A stretch of DNA of 64,000 nucleotides from Antedon bifida (taxonomy: Eukaryota; Echinodermata; Crinoidea; Comatulida; Antedonidae), in assembly GCA_963402885.1 (NCBI GenBank), contig OY727099.1, forward strand, positions 20,727,001 to 20,791,000, given 5' to 3'. The position numbers and the translations under genes are program-made. Below the pieces are notes generated by a model, which had not been told where the DNA came from, searched no databases, and saw only the letters and a list, made by a program, of their open reading frames with translations. Each line of letters begins with the position of its first letter. Within the stretch, counting starts at the first letter, position 1. Positions 21,530-33,379 of the stretch are shown piece by piece.

Positions 21530-24500
21530 TAGACCGGCAGCCCAGAGACATTTGGTTAGATGAGCTAGGTACCAATATCTGACTATTTAAGTGTGTTGGG
21601 GGTCACTTGAAGTCAATGAAAATGGGAGTCTGCCGTGTACCACCTGCTGCGTCTAGACCCAGGGGACCCCGAAAGGTGCTAAAAAATCGGCCCGGGTTAG
21701 ATGAGAGAGATACCACCTAATTTTACCACCATGGGATGCCCATTGGCATCCTTATACCAGTATCACAAACGACAGACTTTTTGTCTGCTGCAATAGGCCC
21801 GCCAGACCCCCCCCCCCCCCCCCGAAAGAGGGCCTAAAATGGGGATAGCATAGATGAGTGAGGTACCACTCAAAATTAATGCCAAATTAACAAGTTGTGT
21901 TCATACAACACTAAATGGATAACAACAGACTAATTGTCTGCTGCACCGCAAGTGCCAGACACCCTAAAGTTAGACTAGAGACCCCCCTTCCCTCAACTAG
22001 CCCGGCTTAGATATTGTAGATACCACCAGCAACCAATGTTATATGATTTAGCACATTGTAAGCAATACCAAATGACCTATTACAGACTATCTGTACACTG
22101 CCTTGGCCCTGGCAGACCCCTCTAAAGTTCGACTAGAGACCCCATTTACCCCAAGTGTAGCCTACCTTAGATATTGTAGATAACACCAGCAGCCAATGTT
22201 ATATGATTTAGCACATTGTAAGCAATACCAAATGACCTATTATAGGTACCTGCAACTTATGGTGACACGCCCCTTTTTGATGTCGCCAAAAAAGTGTGAC
22301 CTGATATTCAGATCGCGCTGAAGGTCCTTTTTTAAAAAAATCTTTAAAATTACTTCTGGTTGGATAATGATGACATTATTGGTACCAAAATGTCAACAGG
22401 GAGTTGTTCTACTGCTGGGAATTTTTTTTTTCTTTTTTCTGATGTTTATTTCATGAGTTACAACGATTCGAAAATATACCTCATTAAAACACGTCTTTTT
22501 TTCATAAAAAGTGAGTTAGTCCATTATTTTCATGTTTCAGTCCATATACTACATGCTATTACGATTATTTTGACATAAGTTTTGTGTATATTGATAGATG
22601 TTACAATGGAATTTTTAGATGTTGAAATTTTGTATTTTTTCCACATGTTTACCTAGGCCTAGCATAGCATAGGATGTAGTGTTACGCAGGGATGTATCTC
22701 CCTGGTTAAAGAATAGGCCTTTGACGGTCTATGTCGACTCCTTTGTATACATAATATTCACTCTAAATCACTCTAAATATGTTTTAAAAAGTAGGAAATA
22801 AAATAAAACAATGTTTGATTTATAACATTCAATTATGTTTTGGTACTAAAGTTGTTAGAATACAGCGATTTTAAAAGATTGCAAATAAATATTTTTTATT
22901 AATAACAATAACCCGTATGAATATTAGTACGCTAGGTTGTCAGTTTACAATGCGGCCAATCAGAGTGCGTGTTTTTACCCAAGCTGGTGTAGATTTGGGT
23001 GTGCAAGTATAGTATGTTTGTGAATATCAATTCGACTGAAAGACAATTTGTAATAATTGTCAGAGGGTAGGGAAAAAGTTGTTATAACGTAAATGGGTTT
23101 GGTTGTTGTTGAGAAGAGGTAGATTCATGTTTGGAAAAATAATAAATTTAAATAATAATTTTCAAACAATTTTTAAGAATATTGCACTTCATTGCCACAC
23201 TTTTTTTTTCTTATGCATTGAAATGCCTATACTGATTTTTTATGAAAAAAAAACATTTAAAAAATTATAAAAAATTACCATGTTGACGAATTTTAATTAT
23301 TTTTGTGTTATTAAATTTCTATTTTTTTTCTTCATTTTTTGATGTATGACTCGATCTGTTTCAATAAGTTTGAATTTTCATGTTAGGTACCTACCTATTA
23401 CCGACTATCTGTACACTGCTGCCTTTGCCCTGGCAGACCCCTCTAAAGTTCGACTAGAGACCCCATTTACCCCAAGTGTAGCCTACCTTAGATATTGTAG
23501 ATAACACCAGCAGCCAATGTTATATGATTTAGCAAATTGTAAGCAATACCAAATGGCCTATTACCAACTATCTGTGGGTGTGTAGAAAGCGACGACCTCG
23601 AATTGGACGACTCCAACGACCCGGGCGACCTCGAATTGGACGACCTAGAATTGGACGACCCATAACACGAAACCGACGACCCTTATAGCCTAGCCTAGCC
23701 TAGGCCCAAGTGTGGTATAACATCCCGAAGCCGAACATAGCCAAAGATATACCTTATATAATACTCGCAAGCAAACAATTGATTGAAAAAATACAGAAAT
23801 ATCGCCATTTGATACTGAATGTGTCGATACGAACAAACGAACAGATATGGAACGCCAAGAGTGCATCATTAAAACTGCATTCGACTCGATTAGCACACGA
23901 AATATCATAAACATGGCAAACCAGGTCAAAACGGCCCCTTTTTCAGCGGCGGCGTTGGCGTTCCATATCTGTTCGTTTGTTCGTGTCGACACATTCAGTA
24001 TCAAATGGCGATATTTCTGTATTTTTTCAATCAATTGCTTGCTTGCGATTATTATATAAGGTATGGTTTAAAGATCTTTGGCTATGTTCGGCTTCGGGAT
24101 GTTATACCACACTTAGGCCTAGGCTAGGCTAGGCTGTAGGGTCGTCGGTTTCGTGTTATGGGTCGTCCAATTCTAGGTCGTCCAATTCGAGGTCGCCCGG
24201 GTCGTTGGGGTCGTCCAATTCGAGGTCGTCGCTTTCTACACACCCACTATCGGTACACTGCTGCCTTGGCCCTGGCAGACCCCTCTAAAGTTCGACTAGA
24301 GACCCAAAACAACATGTTTAATTGAATAAAGTTTAACTTTAATCGAACTAACACAAAACAATTGAAAATATATCACATAAATGATGATAAAATGACCATT
24401 ACCATTCTAAAGGGAAAAATAGTTTAAGAGTTTCACTTAAAACTTATATAAGCCAAATATATAACAAGTACGGATTCGGGTAAATTTAGCATTCCTGCTA

Positions 24501-26376
24501 GATTTGTGAGGATCTGGAATTCCTTGCCTTTGGATGTCAAAGATACAGTCGTCTGTAACTCTTGGACCTATTTTAAGAGAAAACTTAGTAATCACCTTAA
24601 TCAAATTCATGATTGTAGTAACTTAATCTAAAATGATTTGATTAATTAATAGTGGGTAATTTTAAATGCTGTATATTATAATCCTAATCCTGTATTCATA
24701 TTTATATATATATAAATCCAAAGGCAAGTATAGCCTACCTTAGATATTGTAGAAAACACCAGCAGCAAAAAAAAAAGACCCAAAACAACATGTTTAATTG
24801 AATAAAGTTTAACTTTAATCGAACTAACACAAAATAATTGAAAATATATCACATCAATAACCATTCTAAAGGGAAAAACGGGAAAAATAGTTTTAGTTTT
24901 AGTTTAGTTTTTAGTTTAGTTATACTTAAACAAAATTAGTATAATCTTTTATAATAAGCATTGGGCTACAGTACTTGTTGAAAATATATTAATATACTCT
25001 TCTAATTAAGAATTTGGCTACAACTATAGTTTTTTACTAACAAATTGTTAATGTACATTATATATATAAATCACTTGCACTGATGAATGGTTAGTGTTGC
25101 CCGAAAGCTCTGCTAACTTTTCTGGCTGTTTTACTTTTCGGGTTTTTTTTCCATTGAGATCCAGCCACTGATACCCACAGCACTGTCATTTTTTCAGTAA
25201 TTTGCATTTGGATTTATATATAAAACAAAGAAATAAAAGGAAAACTTTCATTTTAAAGGTTATTTATTTAATACTACTGGGTTTGGTCAGAATTATGTTT
25301 AAATGTTAATAGTACATAATAACCACATTATGTTACAAATAATTATTATTATACTCTTCTAAAAAGCATTGGCCAACAGATCGTTTTTTTTTACTTAAAA
25401 TTGTTTGTACTGTACGGTAGGCCTATAAATAGTTCAGTATGTTGTACTGTAAGAAAAAGGAATTTAAAGTTACTTCTGTAAAACTACAGCGTTTAGTCAG
25501 TAAAATATGTCTTAGGTACATTCCAACGATATCATACGTTGAAAAGTTTTTATTATTTGGCTTATATAAGTTTTAAGTGAAACTCTTAAACTATTTTTCC
25601 CTTTATAATGGTAATGGTCATTTTATCGTCATTGATGTGATATATTTTCAATTCTTTTGTGTTAGTTCGATTAAATTTAAACTTTATTCAATTAAACATG
25701 TTGTTTTAGGGGTTTTTTTTTGCTGCTGGTGTTATCTACAATATCTAGGCTATACTTGGGGTAAATGGGGTCTCTAGTCGAACTTTAGAGGGGTCTGCCA
25801 GGGCCAAGGCAGCAGTGTACAGATAGACTGTAATAGGTCATTTGGTATTGTTTACAATGTGCTAAATCATATAACATTGTTTGCTGGTGGTATCTACAAA
25901 ATCTAAGCTGGGCTAGTTGGGGGAAGTGGGGTCTCTAGTCTAACTTTAGGGTGTCTGGTACTTGCGGTGCAGCAGACAATTAGTCTGTTGTTATCCATTT
26001 AGTGTTGTATGAACACAACTTGTTCATTTGGCATTAATTTTGAGTGGTACCTCACTCATCTATGCTATCCCCATTTTAGGCCCTCCAATCTCTCGGGGGT
26101 CTGGCGGGCCTATTGCAGCAGACAAAAAGTCTGTCGTTTGTGATACTGGTATAAGGATGCCAATGGGCATCCCATGGTGGTAACATTAGGTGGTATCTCT
26201 CTCATCTAACCTGGGCCGATTTTTTAGCACCTTTCGGGGTTCCCTGGGTCTAGACGCAGCAGGGGGTACCCGGCAGACTCCCATTTTCATTGATTTCAAG
26301 TGACCCCCAACACACTTAAATAGTCAGATATTGGTACCTAGCTCATCTAACCAAATGTCTCTGGACTGCCGGTCTA
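21530..26376. mobile_element. Long foldback DNA element with about 700-bp inverted arms
   Basis: The left end TAGACCGGCAGCCCAGAGAC at 21530 is repeated in reverse at 26376, and similarity continues for about 700 bp into each side (21530-22240 against 25730-26376). Both arms contain repeats of about 100 bp with the blocks GACCCCTCTAAAGTTCGACT, ATATGATTTAGCACATTGTA and CAATACCAAATGACCTATTA. The middle is composite. It has a possible 1.1 kb insert flanked by TAGGTACCT (22243-22251, 23384-23392), a palindromic element at 23567-24254, and a motif beginning AACATGTTTAATTGAATAAA twice direct (about 24325, 24785) and once inverted (about 25700). No transposase is found, so it is nonautonomous. Confidence 0.8.
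23567..24254. mobile_element. Palindromic MULE-like element with 9-bp target duplication
   Basis: ACTATCTGT (23567-23575) and ACTATCGGT (24246-24254) flank a 670-bp body, 23576-24245. Its ends are inverted repeats of about 280 bp starting GGGTGTGTAGAAAGCGACGA. The undisturbed target ACTATCTGTACACTG is found in sister repeats nearby, which proves the duplication. Each arm holds several copies of a TCGAATTGGACGAC-like motif, then GCCTAGCCTAGCCTAGGCC. Only about 100 bp of unique centre remain. A 9-bp duplication with very long inverted repeats is the Mutator-like pattern; no transposase is present. Confidence 0.85.
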
Positions 26377-26944
26377 ACTGGCCTCTACCCCTATGTCACG
26401 AACAAATTCCGTCTGAGTACGGATATTTAATATAATACAGTACTATATATGTTTAATATAACGCTTCGTGATAAGCGCTTAGTGTTTGTTGTTTAACTGA
26501 AAACTATTCATGGTTGTGATAATGTTAATACAATACTTTCTCTAAAATACTATCTAATTGTTGACTTATAGGCTGTAATTGACAGAATGCATTTTGTGTT
26601 TTGTGCAAAGTTTTAGCATAGCTAGATACATACTAAAATACTAACAGCAAACTCATAAATAAACTTATTTCTATTTTCTGTTTTGTCAGGTTTTACCTAT
26701 AATAATTTATTAAAGGAAGAAAATGTTTCACAAACAATATGGAACGTATACAAAACGGAACTTTCCAATTTTAATAAAATATGAACACGCATGTAACTTT
26801 ATCAAAGCTGAACAAAAATGGGCTAACGTAAAAGAAAAACTGTTAGACTTTTTAGTACGTTTTGATAGTTATAAATATATATCTATGCTCCTCCGTAATA
26901 CGACGAGGATGAAAAAGATTCACTATCCAATCGAAGATGAACAT
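26377..26944. other. Spacer with an unassigned short open frame
   Basis: The sequence from 26723 could encode about 74 residues after a fair acceptor (TTCTGTTTTGTCAG at 26690), and then runs into the Helentron-like repeat. No family is recognised. Confidence 0.3.
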
Positions 26945-27088
26945 GGCCAACAGCCATTAAGTCGCGTGCTACAATGCATAGTGATACCGGACCGACAGAC
27001 AGACCGACAGACAGACAGACAGACCGACCGACCAACCGACCGACCGACCGACATAGTGAACTATAGAGTCGCGTCCACGCGACTAAAA
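26945..27088 (+). mobile_element. Helentron-like element, short form
   Basis: It has the same GGCCAACAGCCATTAAGTCG start, GACA/GACC microsatellite, CATAGTGAACTATA and terminal hairpin (27067-27084) as the copies near 11-12 kb. It shares nothing in the flanks, so it is an independent insertion that defines the ends of the family. Confidence 0.65.
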
Positions 27089-27099
27089 ATACCATAAAA

Positions 27100-27215
27100 A
27101 CCCCAGTGGTCTAAAGGTTAAGAAAAATCTGCATATCAAGCAAACTGTTCCGGTTTCGAATTTCGATTTTAGCGACTTTTCCATCTTTATCGTTTTAAAT
27201 TTTTCTGTGCCTGTG
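27100..27215 (+). repeat. tRNA-derived SINE, diverged copy
   Basis: It has a GGTCTAAAGGTTAAG A-box-like stretch and a GGTTTCGAATTTCG B-box-like stretch around CTGCATATCAAGCA, then CATCTTTATCGTTTTAAATT. It is the same family as 27341-27447 but in the opposite orientation. Confidence 0.6.
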
Positions 27216-27340
27216 ATGAGTATATGTATAATATGTATATATATTTAATTGAATAGATATACAAATATTTATGTATAAAGTTATTTTAAGTCTTTTTATT
27301 GGTATAGATATATATATAAACACATTGGGCAAAGAACATT

Positions 27341-27447
27341 AATTCTAAACCGCCCGGTGATATACTGAAATTTAATTAATTAATTTGAAACGATAAAGAT
27401 GACCGCAACCGAGACTCGAACTCGGACCGCCTGCTTGATATGCAGAT
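27341..27447 (-). repeat. tRNA-derived SINE, well-preserved head
   Basis: On the minus strand a tRNA-like anticodon arm (TGC-ATATCAA-GCA) and a perfect T arm (CCGAG-TTCGAGT-CTCGG) lead into the SINE body CATCTTTATCGTTTCAAATT and end near TTTAGAATT. The tRNA 5' half is incomplete, so this is a SINE and not a tRNA gene. Confidence 0.7.
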
Positions 27448-28007
27448 GATATATATAAAGGTTTTACATCCGGGTATGAAGCGTCTCACATACACACAGA
27501 GCCAAAATACTATTTTTGACTTGCACAGTGTATGGACTCTAACCTTACGGTTTTCATTAAATAGATCATTCCATCCTATCCATTCTAAATACCTTATTTT
27601 TCAAACTTTTGCATTCTTCTTACTCATCTCATTCATTTTTGTCTTGGTGAAAAGGGAGGGTATTTTATATTCCTCCCCTGAGTTTATAGCCTCTCTACCC
27701 GAACACGAACACGAGCTTTATAGAATAATAATAACTGTCAAAAGTACGTTTTTAATCAATTGTTATCGTCTTTTATTAGGCATTTTGTTAATTATTTTAT
27801 ATATTTAAAATACTTTTTTTAAATGTAAAATAATGAATGCAATGTTTTTATTACAATTACTTTTAACATTGTAAGATATAAACGAGAGGAAAAAATATGT
27901 TTAAAAAATATAATATGTATAACAGAGTATGATAATAAAAGTGGGACGAACCACACAAAACAAAAAAAAGTTTCAGCATCCGATCAGCCAAATATTAGGG
28001 TCTGACA
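27448..28007. other. Spacer, no recognised feature
   Basis: An open frame at 27440-27808 has no recognisable domain and starts in SINE sequence. Confidence 0.4.
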
Positions 28008-29723
28008 TAGTATTCTAAACGTATACTGGATCTTAAATCATGCATATATCAAATTTCTCGCGCAAGCTACCTTAAATAATAGGCCTGCAAATTTGTGTGA
28101 TATACTGTAATAATTGATATAGAACTTGCTTGATTACTTTGCAGTATGAACAACAAAATATGTACAAATAAAATACCGGGCTCACTGTCAATGGTTATAA
28201 TAATAATAATCAACGATCAATGATTCACAATTTGTACGACTATTATTCAAATACAAGTAAAACATATTTTTCTAATTAGAACATTAAAACAGAATAAAAG
28301 TAACAGATCTTATTTACTAAAATTGCGATAAATCATCATCATTATTCATTAGACACGTTTCCTAAGACACGTTTCCTATATTTTTAAAGCAGACCAGCAT
28401 TAGCAGAAATCACATTTACGAATATGCGTCAACAAGTAAAACATCTTTCTTTTATGTTATCATTTCGGAATTCCCACTTTGTCAATGCATGCAAAAGATG
28501 AGGAAAGTTGTACAGTTTTATATTGTAGCGCGTGTACAACTATTTATCGTATCATACTAATAATCATAAACAATGCTATTGCTATAAATAATCGGACGTG
28601 AACATACTACAAATTCACTTAATTTAAGAAGAAATATATAGGCATATATATAAATTCAAATACACTTTAAAGAACTTAAATCATACCATATCAAAATATA
28701 TGCTCAGACCATTTCTTACTTCGTATAAGTCACTAACGCGTTAATGTGAGTAGGGGCCTACGAATAATACAACCAAACGATGATAATAATTAGCTTGTAG
28801 TGTTTATGTCATATTATGTATTTAGGTTCTAGCCGAAACATATTAATCTGTCTAATTATTAAAGCAGTGCTTTTCCCTAATAAATTAAAATTCACCAATA
28901 TAACGTTGGGGACGTGTCATGGTGTGCTCCACAAAATAAATGTAGTAAAGGGTCGTGGGCAAAACTGTCAGTATACCAATTCATGCATGCAGCCTTATTC
29001 AGAGAAAGGCGTAAGGTCTCAATGAATATATTGAGTAATTGAAAATGTTGAATATTGACCTAGGTTGGCTATACCCATTCCTCCAAATCATGTTTGAGTT
29101 TCTCTTTAGGGCGAGGTTTTTTTCCCCACATCATTACTTAACTTGCTGTTACACATTACGTGAATCATTTATTATTAAATAAAGTTTTTCTGTTTTCGTT
29201 TCACATTATTTTGTGTATGATACAATGCATTCTAAAATAAATAAATTAATTAAATTTAAAATTATCTAGATCGATTCTATATAATTTTATTTAGAAAATA
29301 ACTCAATTTCAGGATGTTAAGGGTCACTAATTTATCAGACAACTAAAAAAAAACCTTAGCAAAATCTTAGGCCACTAACCTCTTCCTGATGATGTAGAAT
29401 AACACGATCGTATAGTTTCTCTGTAACGTTAGCTTGCTACCAGGGAAGAGTGAGGAAATGAGTCTCACTCTTCCCTGTTTTGGTGGTTGCGTAGCGTATG
29501 CACAATATAATCCGTAGTTGACATCAACGGTTCTCAGATCTTAAATGATTCTGAACCCCTGATACTAAATACATACCCGTTATAGCATTGTAATAATCAC
29601 AATAATAGATTCAACCAATGAAATATAAGCAAACAAACAACAATAACAATATTTTAAAAGACCTGGATAGGATATAATAATGGTTGCTGAATACAAAGGC
29701 GTCAAACAGGTAACACGTTATGC
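28008..29723. repeat. Repeat unit A, near-identical to 30968-32675
   Basis: This block of about 1.7 kb is repeated 2,960 bp to the right with only a handful of base changes and 1-4 base indels seen by eye, which implies a recent duplication or conversion. It starts ATTCTAAACGTATACTGGAT and ends GTAACACGTTATGCT. It contains a 14-bp hairpin at 29441-29477. A 69-codon frame is identical in both copies, but its lack of any recognised domain makes it doubtful. Confidence 0.9.
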
Positions 29724-30967
29724 TTGTTGATTCGGCCAGCGTACTGTGATATTGAGTTTTCCTTTAGCTAGAGTTTGATTTAGTTTTAACTTTTTTTGAC
29801 GAGATGTATTGGTACGGTTTTTTTTAGTCATGTTATTGACTTTTATTTGTGTTTTCACAAACTGAAACTAATGTTTGGCCTTAACAACTAGTTAATTATG
29901 TAACAAGATTGTAATTAAACTACACCTTTTAAATGCTGAATTTTCTAGCTTTACAATCTAAAGCTTGGTTCCCACTAGGACGCAACGCAAAGACGTAACG
30001 CAACGCAAGGTGATTTGACCAATCACAAGCGATGGATTATTCGAACAGTCGAGTGTGATTGGTCAACTCGCTTGCGTTGCGTCGCTAGTGGGAACCACGC
30101 TTAATAATAAACAATAAAAATGTATGAAGTTTTGCGACACGCGAGTTTTTATAAAACCCTACTCTACGTGGTTAGTGTCAGTTTTTGACGTCACAAACTT
30201 TTAGGCGACAACGCTGTAGCATGGACCTATACATTTATAGGTTCATGGTGTAGTAATGGTAGCTAATCAATCTCTGACGTGGTATTAAAGTAATGTGTCT
30301 TAATCAGGCATATATAACTTGTCACGCAAAGTACTACAACTTGTTTTGGTATGTAAAACTAATACTCACAGCTTGCTTACTTTGCAAATAAATGATTTAA
30401 GCTATTTTGCTATTATACAGATGAAGACATTCTGTTTGGTAATCAGAGCATTAAAACAGAACAAACTAAAACATATCGTATTTACTTAGATTGTAGAACG
30501 AAAACAATATGTGTTTACCAAACTAAGTTGTATTAGTGAAAACAATCGACCTCTGACGTGGTAGTGGTCTCGTGTAAGTAATGCATCTTAATCAGGCATA
30601 GAACCTCTCACGCAAGGTATACAATTAGAGGCTTACAAACTGGTTTGTGTGAAGTAATAGAATACATTAAACTGGAACTTGCTTACTTAGCAAACTAGAA
30701 TCAAAAGTTTTTGACTATTACTTACATAGAGAATTTTGGTTTGCTAATTAACAGTAATAAAATGTATCGTACAATTACCCGATTCTTCACATACTACAAT
30801 ATTTTCCCAGTATAATAATGAGGTAATATAGTATCTCATCACATATGGTGCATACATGTATCAAGTAAGGTTATGGTATATGATAACCATAAATTCTAAA
30901 AATTCTCCGGATTTTTATAATCCAGAGGTTAGCAGGTCTGAAAAATATAAATACTCCCAAATGTTTT
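29724..30967. repeat. Rest of unit A: MITE plus two truncated unit starts
   Basis: A small palindromic MITE lies at 29961-30102 (CTTGGTTCCCACTAG...CTAGTGGGAACCACGCTT). Two further truncated copies of the unit start lie at about 30243-30480 and 30535-30780, each with a TCTGACGTGGTA / CACGCAA / CTTGCTTACTT(T/A)GCAAA order. I see no gene. Confidence 0.6.
29961..30102. mobile_element. Small palindromic MITE
   Basis: Ends read AAGCTTGGTTCCCACTAG and, inverted, AAGCGTGGTTCCCACTAG. Inside are CGCAACGCAAG and its inverse CTTGCGTTGCG, with CCAATCACA repeated in inverse. It is about 142 bp and noncoding. Confidence 0.75.
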
Positions 30968-32675
30968 AGTATTCTAAACGTATACTGGATCTTAAATCAT
31001 GCATATCAAATTTCTCGCGCAAGCTACCTTAAATAATAGGCCTGAAAATGTGTGTGATATACTGTAATAATTGATATAGAACTTGCTTGATTACTTTGCA
31101 GTATGAACAACAAAATATGTACAAATAAATACCGGGCTCACTGTCAATGGTTATAATAATAATAATCAACGATCAATGATTCACAATTTGTACGACTATT
31201 ATTCAAATACAAGTAAAACATATTTTTCTAATTAGAACATTAAAACAGAATAAAAGTAACAGATCTTATTTACTAAAATTGCGATAAATCATCATCATTA
31301 TTCATTAGACACGTTTCCTAAGACACGTTTCCTATATTTTTAAAGCAGACCAGCATTAGCAGAAATCACATTTACGAATATGCGTCAACAAGTAAAACAT
31401 CTTTCTTTTATGTTATCATTTCGGAATTCCCACTTTGTCAATGCATGCAAAAGATGAGGAAAGTTGTACAGTTTTATATTGTAGCGCGTGTACAACTATT
31501 TATCGTATCATACTAATAATCATAAACAATGCTATTGCTATAAATAATCGGACGTGAACATACTACAAATTCACTTAATTTGTAAAGAAGAAATATATAG
31601 GCATATATATAAATTCAAATACACTTTAAAGAACTTAAATCATACCATATCAAAATATATGCTCAGACCATTTCTTACTTCGTATAAGTCACTAACGCGT
31701 TAATGTGAGTAGGGGCCTACGAATAATACAACCAAACGATGATAATAATTAGCTTGTAGTGTTTATGTCATATTATGTATTTAGGTTCTAGCCGAAACAT
31801 ATTAATCTGTCTAATTATTAAAGCAGTGCTTTTCCCTAATAAATTAAAATTCACCAATATAACGTTGGGGACGTGTCATGGTGTGCTCCACAAAATAAAT
31901 GTAGTAAAGGGTCGTGGGCAAAACTGTCAGTATACCAATTCATGCATGCAGCCTTATTCAGAGAAAGGCGTAAGGTCTCAATGAATATATTGAGTAATTG
32001 AAAATGTTGAATATTGACCTAGGTTGGCTATACCCATTCCTCCAAATCATGTTTGAGTTTCTCTTTAGGGCGAGGTTTTTTTCCCCACATCATTACTTAA
32101 CTTGCTGTTACACATTACGTGAATCATTTATTATTAAATAAAGTTTTTCAGTTTTCGTTTCACATTATTTTGTGTATGATACAATGCATTCTAAAATAAA
32201 TAAATTAATTAAATTTAAAATTATCTAGATCGCTTCTATATAATTTTATTTAGAAAATAACTCAATTTCAGGATGTTAAGGGCCACTAATTTATCAGACA
32301 ACTTAAAAAAAACCTTAGCAAAATCTTAGGCCACTAACCTCTTCCTGATGATGTAGAATAACACGATCGTATAGTTTCTCTGTAACGTTAGCTTGCTACC
32401 AGGGAAGAGTGAGGAAATGAGTCTCACTCTTCCCTGTTTTGGTGGTTGCGTAGCGTATGCACAATATAATCCGTAGTTGACATCAACGGTTCTCAGATCT
32501 TAAATGATTCTGAACCCCTGATACTAAATACATACCCGTTATAGCATTGTAATAATCACAATAATAGATTCAACCAATGAAATATAAGCAAACAGACAAC
32601 AATAACAGGATTTTAAAAGACCTGGATATTAGGAGTTGCTGAATACAAAGGCGTCAAACAGGTAACACGTTATGC
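30968..32675. repeat. Repeat unit B, near-identical to 28008-29723
   Basis: This is the second copy of the 1.7 kb block, with the same hairpin at 32400-32436. After 32675 it continues into sequence shared with units C and D (GTCCATAAATGGTTTGTTAA, CAAGTATAAAATTGCTGCTG) that unit A lacks. Confidence 0.9.
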
Positions 32676-33379
32676 TGACCCCTATGTCCATAAATGGTTT
32701 GTTAACCTACCAAGATGGAAGTATAATAATGAATAAAACCACCCAATAGGAAGTATAACATTGCTGACGAATACACTGCAATACAGCAAAACCTGCTTGC
32801 GTACACCACTACTGTAATCAAATGACAGGACACTTTCCCTGACACTGAATTGTTGAACAAGGGTAATACAGTTGGCTAAGTCAAACAAACACACTTTAAT
32901 CACTTTGTTGGGTATAGAAATCTGAAATTGTCCACAATGTTTTAATGTAATACTGTAATACATAAATGTACTTTATTACCTCCATATCGTCAAACACATA
33001 GGGCCTGTACAACAAATGTAACCCATTTGTGTACTTTATAATACAATGAGCGTCCAACAATAATACACGAAATATTTTGATCAAGGGGAACGTTAACAAC
33101 AGATTTGGTAGGGCCTATCGTTTCCTTTCATAGACACATACCAGAATATTGCAGGGTTAATAAACTCTATCGTCACTGAAGAGTGGGATTCTATTGCATG
33201 ATTATATACAAAAATTAATGGTAATAATGAATAAAATCACCCAATAGCAAGTATAAAATTGCTGCTGACGAATAAACTGCAATACAGTAGAACATCCTTC
33301 CGTACACCACTAATCAAATGACAAGACACTTTCCCTGACACTGAATTTAACAAGGGGAAATACAGTACTCTTTTAACAT

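Noticed and set aside
23690-24059. Overlapping open frames on both strands sharing peptide words
   Set aside because: They result from the palindromic arms of the MULE-like element, read in both directions.
26723-27097. 124-codon plus-strand frame after a fair splice acceptor
   Set aside because: The second half is the Helentron-like microsatellite (RQTDRQTD-type repeat), and the first half matches no family I recognise.
27395-27447. tRNA gene candidate on the minus strand
   Set aside because: The T arm is perfect but the acceptor stem and D arm are missing and it runs into SINE body sequence.
28816-29025. 69-codon frame conserved at 31775-31984
   Set aside because: Identity follows from the recent duplication of the whole block; no domain, and noncoding flanks are just as conserved.
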